From Tretioscincus oriximinensis (Eukaryota; Chordata; Lepidosauria; Squamata; Gymnophthalmidae): 64,000 nucleotides of DNA. Below, one piece after another: positions 1 to 11,300 of this stretch; within the stretch, counting starts at the first letter, position 1; each line of letters opens with the position of its first letter. Both the position numbers and the translations under genes were made by a program. The stretch covers positions 1,899,232 to 1,963,231 of the forward strand of contig JAJVDF010000123.1 of the NCBI GenBank assembly GCA_022410635.1, read 5' to 3'. The notes under the pieces were generated by a model. The model searched no databases. It saw only the letters and a program-made list of their open reading frames with translations, and was not told the origin of the DNA.

Positions 1-190
1 GGCCCTTGTTGCCACAGCCTCCTAGTGGTGGTGCTGTGAACTGAAAAAAATGCANTTTTAATTTATTTTTAAAATTTACTGGGGGGAGGGTGCCTTCAGG
101 AATGGGCCACAGTTATCAGAGCTTCCTATCGGTGCTGCAGTGAATTTTTTTTAAAAAAAAACTACTGGGGAGGGTGCCCCCCTTCCCATT
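1..190. repeat. Tandem units related to the family A internal minisatellite
   Basis: Two degenerate units of about 108 bp. Each has a CCTAGTGGTGGTGC-like motif, an A/T run, then ACTGGGGAGGGTGCC. The same unit occurs inside the family A copy at 41.3-41.85 kb, so this is probably the end of another family A element cut by the window edge. Confidence 0.6.
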
Positions 191-409
191 ATGTTGCCCT
201 GAGCGGCAGCACAGGTTGTTATCCCTTAAAATACAGGCCNGGAGGGGAGGAAGGAGGAGGGAGGGAAGAAAATAAATACTGGATTGGGGAATTCCCACAA
301 ATTCAAAATTTTGGGACACAATGGATGGATATATGATCAAAAGTAAAATAGAATTCAAGAAACAGAATTGAAATTAGTTTCAAAATAGAACAGGTCACCC
401 TCTCAACTG

Positions 410-1030
410 TCTTATATGGTAGGAATTTCTCCAGCATGTTGGCACGGGTGCCAACCCAGTGGCTATTATGTCCATATGTGGGCTCAATGCCCCTGTATTA
501 TCTCCTTCTGGAATTAAATTATTCATGAAATTAGGAAAATTAGTAATATTACGATTCAAGCATCTCCCATTGTTTGGCTTTTTAATAAGGTTTGTTTAAC
601 AAATTTATCCATTGAAGATCGTTATTTGATTATTCCATTTCAGCTGGTCACTTGGTAGTGGCCAAAGGATGGAAAGATCATACAAAATGGACAATTCAGG
701 AATGGTTAAGCTACATGATGGACTTTATGAAATTTGATCTTTTTCAAGAAAAAGGACTGAAATCAATTAGTCTTCAACTGAATCTTCCATGGCCAATAAA
801 ACGACAGACTCATTGCCCATGATCTGACTCTTCAGGATCAATTTTTATATACATCCGTTCTATCGTTCATGGACTTGAGACTTATTTAAATCATCAGTTC
901 CTTCCGATATTGTGGGCTGGGACAGATTTGTTGTTGNTGTTGTATGCATATTTGTTACTTGTTTTATAGTTAGATTATATATNGTTTCATTTTATTTATG
1001 TTTCTAATAAAATTATATATACACATAAAA
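410..1030 (+). mobile_element. L1 LINE 3' fragment
   Basis: Translates, with frameshifts, to the C-terminal end of L1 ORF2. It shows a broken zinc knuckle (CWHGC, then HMWAQC), then AKGWKDHTKWTIQEW, which matches the copies at 60.4-61 kb and 42.9 kb. An A/T-rich 3' tail with AATAAA follows, ending near 1030. It is a dead pseudogene fragment. Confidence 0.75.
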
Positions 1031-2691
1031 AGTTGTCATTTTAAAATATTTAGTATTTCTGCCCTATACCTTCGGGTATAGGACCGATATATGTATAATT
1101 AAAGAAATCACAGCAAACACTATCCCAAGTACTCAGATTGGATATTAAGCAGAATTTAATGCAGATATGATAAAATTCTGCCACAAACATTAAAACAATA
1201 TCCAAATTATGTGCCCCAGGTATGCAAATAATAACGACTGGTTCCTGCAATCCAAAAATACCTTTGGATATTGCCTAGATTCATTCTGAAATTATTCCTC
1301 AAGTGCAATTCAAAAGCTATCTACTGAGGACTTTAATCTGACAGAAGCTAAAGCAAAACATCTGAAGCACGCAGAACAATCATATGCATAGTTATTTACT
1401 ATAAACTGATGATGTGTTTTTTCTAAACTGTGGGATTATCCAGGCATGAAGGACACACATATCAGCACTATGGTAGGTAATATAGAAACATGGAGATATT
1501 AAATGAAAGATTTGACTGGGAAATCATTGACGGGGCAGACACTCATGAATGTATGAAGGGCAGAATGAACAAAAACATCTCAACATTAAATAGTGAGAGG
1601 AAAGTTAAATAGGTAAATCTTGCATCATTTCTCTTGGAAATAAATCCCATGCATCTATTTAGATTTTGCTGTTCCTGCCTCCCCAATGGACTTATTTACA
1701 TTTTACTCATCAGCAATGAACCTTTGAAAGTACAAGGGTTCCTTAGCACATTATCTAATCTCTAATTGCAAAGGTTCTTTTCACCCATACTCTGAGGTCA
1801 TTAGAAAGGAAAACAAAAGCTCAGTTTTATTCAGNTATCCATTTAACCTCTCTTATATGGTTAATAGGATAATTAAGTTATAAATGAGATGTACTGCTCA
1901 TGTAAAGATTTATTGGTGTGTCTCTCAGGAATACATTTATGGAAAAAATCCATAACTGCTTCTATAAGAGCTACTTCTTAAAGTATTTATTTACTGTAGC
2001 TGCTCCTTTGTTATTTCCAGTCACTCTGTGTAATTTTCAGCAATGTATATGGAGTTTCAGTATAAAGAACTCCAGTTTTGATGAGTCTATGTTTTGTAAA
2101 TAACAAAGAAAACAAATCCCCTTCATTTAGAAAAAAGTTATGCTTACATAATGTAATATGTTCCCCNCCATACTGTAGGTTCTGTGTGTGTGTGTATGCA
2201 AATCAATATTTCACTGTCAATGTATTTTTCCTAAAATTAATGAACAAAATGTAAAGATTTTTTTAAATAAAGATAATCATACTACGAAGGATACGGTCTT
2301 TCTGAATTATACTTTCAAATTATCATAGCTTTCACGGATTTGGAATATTTAGAATTAATTTCAGGGCAGGAGCAGAATTCCATAAGTACTTGTGAGTTCC
2401 ATTCAATAAATTAAATAACAGTACATTTTCATTAGCTCAACAGTTTGCAATCAAGATAGAACAATAACTCTCACTAATACAAATGCCATACTTCATCTTG
2501 GAAGAAAGCAAGAAAAGATAAGATAGCAAGTTAATAATTAACATGCATCTACTTTGTCCCAAAACACTCAACGTCTGTTTCCCCATAATGACGATGAAGG
2601 AAGAGGAAGAGAAGAAGAGATAAAATAATCACAGTAATACTAATGTAAAAGTTAGATGATTGTTAAATGCACAGACGAGCATTGGATGTTG

Positions 2692-2832
2692 TTCTGATAC
2701 GAACTTTTAATCCATCTTCAGGACTGAAGAACTGAACTAAATCTGGAAAAAATCCATTTTCCCCCTTGGTTTAATCCAGTTCTTCAGGGCTGAAGATAAT
2801 TGAAAATATGTGCTGGAACAGCACCTCAGTCA
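2692..2832. mobile_element. Family C inverted-repeat element
   Basis: The left arm (TTTTAATCCATCTTCAGGAC) and right arm (GGGCTGAAGATAATTG) are imperfect inverted copies around AGAACTG/CAGTTCT cores. The same arrangement recurs at 11.4, 14.2 and 26.7 kb. Confidence 0.55.
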
Positions 2833-3208
2833 CATTTTTATTTGGAGCATCTCCTTTTTTTGTCTGACTTAGAAATTGTCAGACTGTGATCAAGTTTGCA
2901 GATACCTTTTCCTGTATTTTCCTCAAGAAACATAGGGATATCCTTCTCCCACAGATTACATTTCCTACTACTAACTTAATAGTTAAATGAGAGGATAAAA
3001 AACACCTTTTTAAAGAGAAATTATAAAACTAACTCCACCAGTCAGAAATGTGGGATCTAAAATTGATTATTTGATTAATCCTTGTTGCCCCTTTTAAGAT
3101 GCTTATCTCTGCATTTGCTTCATTATAATCACTATCTGCGTTTCCTGGAAACCAGTTAAACCATAGTCACTTCCTTTTGGGTTTTTTCTTAAATGCTTAG
3201 CTGGCCGT

Positions 3209-3945
3209 TGTGGCGTCCTCCATTTTAGAGGTTTGTGTTTCTTTTATTTACTTATTAGATATCCCAGAGGGAGCGGGGAAGAGCAGGCCTGGGCAGGGGC
3301 GTGGCTTCCTGAGTCCCTGTATGGGAGGGGACATGGCTGGAGGAGCCAGCCAATGGGGCCTCGAGTAGCCAGCTGGTGAGCAGTTAAAAGGGAAGCTGAC
3401 CAGGGCTAGAGGCCTTTCTGTCAGGGAGACTTGTGGTGTAGCAAGTGGACAGAGGGGTCCGCTTCTGACCTGCCTCTGAGGGAGGGGGTGGGAGTGTATG
3501 GTGGCCTGAAGGAGTCAAAGCTGAGGCTTGACTTGGGGCTGGAACAAGTAAAGTGACACAGGGCCTGTCTCTTTATGGATCTGGAAACTAATGTTGCACT
3601 TGCTTGGTGTGTGTGTGCTTGAGTCAGGCTTACTTGATAAAAGCCGAAGCTTTATTATTCTAATCTTTCTTCTATTCCTTGTTTGTAAATANTAAACTTG
3701 TTATTTGTTTCATTTCAAACATCTCTCTCTTTATTTCTGTAACCACAAAATTAAGNACGCTACTGGTGGGGGCTGGGAATAAAGCCCCAACCGTGAGGTA
3801 AACTCTGAGGCCTTGTGTAGGCCTGAGGATAGTACTGTTGCTCCAAGCAGTCGTGGGTGCTGGCTTGGGCAACAGGGTGGATATTGTGGCACCCCTGACT
3901 GTGAGGGTCATCGAATAGCAGGGCCNTCAGGTAGGGGTCGCCACA
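3209..3945. mobile_element. Putative solo LTR
   Basis: A 737-bp block beginning TGTGGCG and ending CGCCACA, a 7-bp terminal inverted repeat of TG...CA type. It is more G-rich than its surroundings. A TTAAAAG box near 3385 and AATAAA near 3777 are in plus orientation. The flanks are GCCGT and GCCAC, so the target duplication is imperfect. No internal retroviral or gypsy coding region is adjacent. Confidence 0.5.
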
Positions 3946-4624
3946 GCCACTGATAACACCAAGCAAGATTATAATGGGATGGCTCAGCAGAAAATAAGAT
4001 AAGATTCGCTATTATAAGAAACATAGCATCATTTATGGATTTTCCCTAATAGCAACATCAAAGGATATCATTCAACAAATGCAACAATTACACATAACAT
4101 TCAAATTATATATTTCCAGGAAAAAATGGGTTTTAGCCTATGTCTGACATGGTAGACCAAGGAGATGAGGGTACAGAATTTTGTATGAGACCTGAAATAC
4201 AGAAAACTGATTGCAAATATCAAACTACATTCAAACTCCAAAAGTCTAAAATGAAAGGCACAATAGCCCTTAGATTAATGGGACCTCAAAAGATATGGCA
4301 AGAATTAATTCAGTAAATGCCTTGATCTCCTTTAAAATTAAGAAAATGGAAGTAATTCTCCATTAACTAATATGTGTCCCGCAAATCATGGGACATCAAC
4401 AGACACAATGGATGTCCATCAACTTGAAGTCATGCTATTGGGCAATCTGCAATCTGTAAGCCTGCCCCTCTTGCTGATATGGCATTGGCCTCACAGCAGC
4501 ATATTGCACAGGGCCTGCAGTAACCCAGCCACCCCGACAGGCACCCTTGCTAATGATGGCCAAAGTGGCGGCTGGTGTGGAAGCAGGACATTGTGTTTGC
4601 TAAAAGGTAATTCCATTCTGTCTA

Positions 4625-4945
4625 CAAAATATCTGAAGGGCAGCCACAGAGCAAAGGGATCAGCATTGTTCTTGTTGGCACATGGAAAGATTAGAAACAA
4701 TGAGATGAAACTGCAAGGGAGCAGTAGATTTAGATTAGATATCAGAAAAAACTTTCTAACAGTCAGGGTGATAACCCAGTGGAACAGTTTGCCACAGGAG
4801 GTGGTGAGTTCGCCTTCACTGNAAGTTTTCAAACAGAGACTGGACAGTCATCTGTCTGGGATGATTTAATGAATCCTGCGTTGAGCAGGGGGTTGGAGTC
4901 AATGGCCCTGGAGGTCCCTTCCAATTCTATAATTCTATGATTCAC
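4625..4945 (+). mobile_element. CR1 LINE 3' end, ATTCTATG-tailed
   Basis: Encodes the end of CR1 ORF2 (FRLDIRKNFLTVRV, then WNSLPQEVV), a short 3' UTR with GGGTTGGAGTCAATGGCC, and the octamer tail CTATAATTCTATGATTC. This is the classic CR1 terminus, truncated at its 5' side. Confidence 0.85.
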
Positions 4946-5209
4946 AAGCTTTGAAATGCCATTCCCTATTAGTATTAAATGATCTACCTTGTGTGCTACA
5001 GCCCTTTTCTTACTTTATGCAGTATAAACTCAAGAGGCATTTTATGACTGAACCTTTAAATCGCAAATAATTCTTTCTTGGTAGATTTTCAAAATGATTT
5101 GCAGCTGGGCAGCCTGTTTCTGTGGGTTAGATGAAGTAGGATTGGAAAGGGGGAAAGACAGAACAATTCGGTAATAAAACTGAGCCACAGGCCAGCTGTA
5201 ATACATTAC

Positions 5210-5325
5210 TTGGCATGTGGCGCATGCAGCATAGAATAGACCTGGCTGTGATGTTGAAATCCTTCTCTCCATCTTTTAATCCCTTATTAACAAGACGGAC
5301 GACGTCATCCGGAGTGACATCTCCC
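5210..5325 (-). CDS. ADA: ADA exon 5, last exon in the window
   Basis: 116 nt, as in human. It encodes [20 protein letters not shown], then [18 protein letters not shown] plus one base. RSILCCMRH is nearly invariant across vertebrate ADAs. The acceptor is TTTTTGTGCAG and the donor is GTAATG (5204-5209), weaker than the other donors. Intron 5 is phase 1. The next exon should begin with an Asn-Trp-Ser-Pro-like segment; I found none between 1 and 5203. Confidence 0.97.
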
Positions 5326-8300
5326 CTGCACAAAAATACAAACAGAGAGATTAGTTAGCTGGAAGGAACAGTTCCACCTCCCAACTTTCAGGCACTGTTA
5401 TTATTTCTAATGGGTTCTTTTATCTTTATTGTTATAATCCGTCCTGAGGCACTGGGGTATTTGGCACATCCTGACCTTTTCTGGAATAAAATTCAGAAGA
5501 AGAATCAGGTTTTTATACCCTGCCTTTCTCACCTGAAGAGATTCAGAGAGATTAAAAATTATTTTTTCATCCAAAAGCTTACAATCAATCTTCCCTACCA
5601 AGCTGTGGTGGTACCTATTAATCTACTTGCAATTGCTTGCTTTCGAACAGCAAGGTTGGCTGAAGCTGAGGCCAATGGGGGTACTTACCTATCTCCACAG
5701 CCGATATGTAAAGCCTCGAACTCCAATATCCCTACTGAAACATTGAAACTCTTAACCACTGCACCACTATGCAGAAAGTATCTATGTGAAATTTATTGAT
5801 TAGTCACATGACCATATCAAAGGAATTAGTGAACACAGACACAAGTGAAATGACATAAAATAATATAAACCAAAAACAAGGTAAACTTGGGATCAGCTAT
5901 CCCTATCCCTTGGACATAACACCACATCTGCTCTGTGTCTTTTTTTCTTAGACATCCAGTGTTTGTATTTCAGAGTTTACATTGGTTCTATCAAATGGGG
6001 GACATGATAAGTACCATGGAAGCACCATTATGGAAGGTTGCTCCACAGTTTGGTGGCAACCATATCATAGCAGCACTACAAAGCCTGATCTAGAAAAAAA
6101 CCTTTTTTCCTGGTTTAGTCCATTTATTCAGAACTAAAGATGTATTAAATCTGGCTTAAACATCTGAACTAGCTTCCTATTCACTACCAAGCCCAATTCA
6201 AGGTGTTGATATTAGCATACAAAGCCCTATACACCTTGGGCCCTTGTCCCATATAGACCAGCCCATGTATTAAGATCGCAAGGAGGCGGCCTTCTGGTAG
6301 TTCCTCCAATTGCAGAGAGTAACAAGGAGTAGGGGTACTCTGGAACAACTTCCTGCTAGAGGCTCACCAGGTCCCTACATTGTATAGTTTTGGTTGCCTG
6401 GTAAAAACGTACTTCTCTTCACCCAGACTTTCGACTCTTAAATACTGTAGCTCCCTCCGAATTNTGTCCTTCCAGGGACGGTGGGTGGGTTGGAAGGAGG
6501 CAGGGTATGGACCTTTTTAAACGTTTTATTAATGCGTATTTTTTCTTGACTTTNGTTGCCTGCGTTGGGACCAAAGGGGACGGACGGGATTTAAATAATT
6601 TAAAATAAATAAATGCACGTGCCAGAACAGTATGTTCATACTTTATTTTGTACCACATAAGAAGCATATACTTATCAGGTGTCCTCACAATTTCCCCAAA
6701 AATTCTAAGTTGTGTACAGAACTATTTTAGAATTGCTTTGGAAAAAATGTCAGTCTCCCATAGCAACGATTTCTTTTAAAAAATCAACTTAAAATGTAAC
6801 AGAAACCCTGGTGGACTAGGCCATGGCCCATTTAGTCCCATTTCTATATTGTTCAGTGGCTCACTATATGCTTCTATATGCTACAGGAATGGATAGCTCA
6901 GTTGCTAAGGAATCTGTCTCTGATCTGGGAGATGGGGTTTCGAAGTCCTGTGTCGGATGTGGGGAGGGGGTGAGCACCTTCCACTAGCCCGTAGCTCTAG
7001 CCAACCCAGCTATTCGAAAGCATGAATTGCAAGAAATAGCAACTGACTGCAAGTAGATACATGGGAACCACCACAGCCTGGTGGGGAAGATAGAATGTAA
7101 GTCATCAGGCAAGAATACCCTTGTAAGCCGCTTTGAGTCCCTTTGAAAGGTGAGAAAAGCGGGGTATAAGAACCCAGTTCTTCTTCTAGGCATTCTCGAA
7201 CAGAAATGAAAATAAAAACATCATCTTCTTTCGACTCCATGTAAAATATTCTTTTAGAGGTCAACATTTCAATTTCTAGTACTGCAAAAAAGCACCAATA
7301 AGAATTATCATTTTGCAAAACACACATTTTGCCAGTATTTGTTTAATGAGGTTGCACTACAGCCTGTTATTTTTTTCCCTAGCCAGAGAGAACCTGCCTA
7401 GCCACATCTNTGCCTAATTTACATGCACAACCATAGGTGCTTAAAGTCAAAAGGAGCAGCAAACCTTTCATTCTCTTTTCATCCTTAGGAAACTGTCTCA
7501 CAAATCCGATTTAAAAAAGAAGAAAATAAATGGAAAGACTTGTATTTTTAAGGAAAATCCNGACGCCTTACATACTGTGGCAGTTAATTTAATAGCTATA
7601 AACAAATTTTGTCTTTTTTCCTAAAAAAAAAAGGTAACAAAACGAAAAGCTTCGCTTTTGACTCATTCTTGAATGCTACTTTCCAAACATGCTTACAGCT
7701 ACCCCACAGAAGCAAGAGATGAACTTCCCAAGGCAAAAGAAGGATTAAGCAAATTGTTGCTTCTAGATTTCAAATTAAAAAGATGGATGCCAGACGCAGG
7801 TCAAATGTCCTGCAAATTAAGATTACTATATCTTATTGCCAAGAAAATAAAGCCCAAAGGGGTTTAGTAGTTTAAAATGAACTATGAATGCTTCACAAAG
7901 TATTACGATTCCGTTGGTATCTCTATTGTCACTTTTGGTTTCCTGACCCTCTGTATTAAGACAGCCCACAATTCCAAATTTAAATTTCTTAAACTGAAAC
8001 TAAACGGAAAAGAGTACAAAATATGTCAGTTATATATTGATAACTGATAAAATTTCTTTGCTTCTTGAAGATTTCATTACTTGCTCACTATCTCTGGCAA
8101 TAACAACAACATCACCTATCGAAGCACCGAGAAAGCAAACTGAGGACTGATAGTTATGAAGTGTGAGAGAAAACGGAACTAGATTAAGGACGTATACGAC
8201 AGGACAGGTCCCTAGCCTGTTTAGCCAGATAAGATGCACTAATTGTAGCTGTGGCACTAGGGCTTTTTTTAGTCCCTAAAATGCTACTAAACTTCCATTG

Positions 8301-11300
8301 CTCACTGATCCAGACTCACACGGCTATGTTTCTGAATTCTACTTTGATAATCATAGAAGGGCATGAGCTATATCTTTTCCATTAACTGAGTAGTATTTAT
8401 GCATTTGATTTATACACCATAGATTTCCAGAAGTACTATGCAGTTTGCAAGGGATAAAATAAAAAAAACCTAACAACAACAACAACCTTTAATAAGGGAA
8501 ATTTAAATAATTTTTCAACCAGGGATGAAAAGTTTTCACTTAATGCAAAACTGCAGACTGTGGAAAGAACTGGATGAAACAATTGACCATTAAAAGTGTG
8601 ACCAGATGACCCATTTTGGGGGAGGTTAAACCCGGTTTTGGGGTACCTCCCAGTTTTTGTTTGTTTGTTTGTTTTTTACTTAATTTTTTTGAATTTTTGA
8701 GTTTTACAGAAAATAATAACAATAAAATTAAATTTTTTACATGCCATTTCTGTAACACCATCATTAAATAATTGCTTCATCCTTCAAAATAACCAATTCA
8801 TACCCACAAAAGAAAGTGAAGCATCAATCAAAAATTAATCAATATATATATATATTCCCTACCCTCCCCCACCCCGCCCGAGAGGTGAATCATACATATC
8901 CTTTAAAAATGTTATTATTTCCTAAGGGTTAATTTCATTGTTGTCAGGAGTTCAGGTCCCCCCCAATGGTTGTTTTGAATATATATAATCAATTTGGCCC
9001 ATTTTTTCATCCAATTCTTTTTAATCTTAGTACTTATATCAAGACTTTCAATTACAAAATCTCCCATTATTTGATCAGAAATGTAGTGGCACCAGTTTTG
9101 GAATGTCAGTTTGGTTGCATCTTTCCATCCTAGCNTTATAACTGCCTGAGCAGCCATAACCAATTGATCTACTAAATATTTATCCTCATGTAGTATTCCT
9201 TGGTTTAATTGGAACAGAGCTTGTTCTTTAGACATTCTTATGGGGTACCCCAAAATATTATTTATGTGGGCCANAATACTAGGTGTCCTATACCAACGGC
9301 TGATAATTTTCATTTGTAATTCCTTTAGCCTGTTATTTCTGATTTTTTCCCATTTTGTTTTCATCTCCATTTCTGTGATAGTTAAGTCTACCGCCCACGT
9401 TTCTGTCCAGCTCCTTATATTGTCAAACAGATAATCATTGATAATTTTGTATATAGATCCACCCAGCCCCTTTGTGTCCCTTAATCCTCTAATAAATAAA
9501 TCTTCCAGTTTGGAATTGGTGGCATTTAATTCATAGTTTGTTATAATTGTTGTTATTTTGTTTCTTATCCGTTGACTTTGGAGCCATCTATGGTTTCCTA
9601 ATAAAGCCATTATATTTTCATATGATATTGGGCTCATATTTGGACTAAATAAATCTTTAATCATTATAATATTGTGGTCCCTTAATTTTTTTATATCTTC
9701 CGTTGATAATATGTTTTCTTGACTGTTGAGATGTCTAATATGGCTTATAATATTAGTTCGCAGGCTTAATTTAGGTTGCCATCTTTTCCATACCAGGAAT
9801 ATTGTTTTGGCTGCGTTTGAACTTCTCTTTAATCTATTGCGATCAATTTTTATAGACAGCCAAGACTGATTTTCTATTCGATTTATCCTCCTTTCAATTT
9901 TACACCATTTCTTTTCCGAGTACTATAATTGGAATATGTTTTGGATCTGGAATGCATCATAGTAATTTTCTACAGATGGTATCGCCCAGCCTCCTTTGGA
10001 GGTTTGGGCATGTAGTTTCTTCATGGAAAGCCTCGGTTTTTTGTCATCCCATACCCAGTATCTTATAAATTTATCCCATTCCTGTAATTTCTTCCTTGGT
10101 ATCTCTTCTAGTAATGTCTGCATAACGTAAATTATTTTAGGAAGCAGCAGCATCTTAAATGCTCTTATTCGAGTTACTGGGCTTAGGTTTTTCCCCTTCC
10201 GGAAAACCCGGTTTTTTTTAAATAAAAAAAAAATCCTCAGCAAAAACTGGGAGGCACCCCAAAACNGGGTTTTCCACACTCACACACCCAAAAGGGGTCA
10301 CCTGGTCAGCCTACACCAGAATGATCCATTGGAATATCTGCAAGAACTATGAACCACCCATTACGAAAAAACTGTAGAGACAGTTGTCAAAAATGAACAG
10401 ATAAAAATATCTTGGGAATATTGAATACAGACACACCGGACCACACAATCGTTGAAAAAAAAAAAGACACTATGGATTGTGGACATCGCTATTGGTGGAG
10501 ATAAAAGAAAACGAAAAGAAATATAAAGACCTAAAAATCAAATTTCAGCAACTATGTAGCAGTCCCAGTGGCTATTGACACACAGGGTACAATCCCTAAA
10601 AATTGGGGCTGCACTTAAAACAGCTGGGCATTGACAAGATCACTGTCTGTTAATTGCAAAAGGTTGTACTGCTGAAGTCATCCATCAATAATGATAACTT
10701 AGACAATGGGGCCAATATGTTGTGAAGATGAATTCCAACATGTGATATGGTGCTGTGTTTTGTCAATCATTAATAATAATAACCAACTATCAGTACTTCA
10801 TAGAAAGGTTACTGTACATTCAATTCCACATATATTTAAGAAGTTACTTACTCATCCTGGTCCCAGGGTATAGGATGAACTTTGCAGTTGGCAAGGAAAT
10901 GAGGGCTGTATCTGGCCTCAACATATATTACACCTTCTTTTGCTTTTGTTTCTACAAACTCATATGCAATTCTTTCTATAGCTTCACGGTCACCTCTGCA
11001 AATATAAAGGGATTGTTTGTTATAAACTGCTGTGGGCAGAAAAATATAAAGAAATCATAAATCATGGACCTTTTTACCATGTCAGTGAAGGCTTGCCAAG
11101 ACTTCAAATCAGAAGCTTCAACAGCATACAGCCAATCCCTACAAACATGGTGTAACTATACTATGGTTCTTACCAACAGTTACATAATGAAAGATTTAAA
11201 TGATGTTCCTGTTTTAATCTGAATCAATAAGAGGGCCTAGAAGAACATTAAACCCTGCTGGAAGGGCTCAGTAATGTATTTTAGGGATGATATACATTAG

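Larger units (their letters stand above)
1..5203 (-). other. ADA: ADA intron 5 (5' part; continues off the left end)
   Basis: Holds tandem units related to family A (1-190), an L1 3' fragment (410-1030), a family C element (2692-2832), a putative solo LTR (3209-3945) and a CR1 end (4625-4945). I see nothing recognisable in 1031-2690, 2835-3208, 3950-4620 or 4950-5203. Confidence 0.85.
5326..10851 (-). other. ADA: ADA intron 4
   Basis: Holds a minus-strand SINE (5495-5775), a half family C element, an L2-type LINE end (6168-6618), a plus-strand SINE (6883-7188) and the family A element with nested L1 (8596-10311). Nothing recognised in 5790-6080, 6620-6880, 7190-8590 (apart from a CAA run near 8474) or 10320-10845. 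Confidence 0.9.

Noticed and set aside
4372..4869. 165-codon open frame starting MCPANHGTSTD
   Set aside because: Its C-terminal third is the CR1 ORF2 end. The upstream part is unrelated flank read through by chance.
6883..7188. Possible functional tRNA gene from A and B boxes
   Set aside because: The cloverleaf cannot be completed, and the sequence continues into a SINE body with a LINE-type tail.
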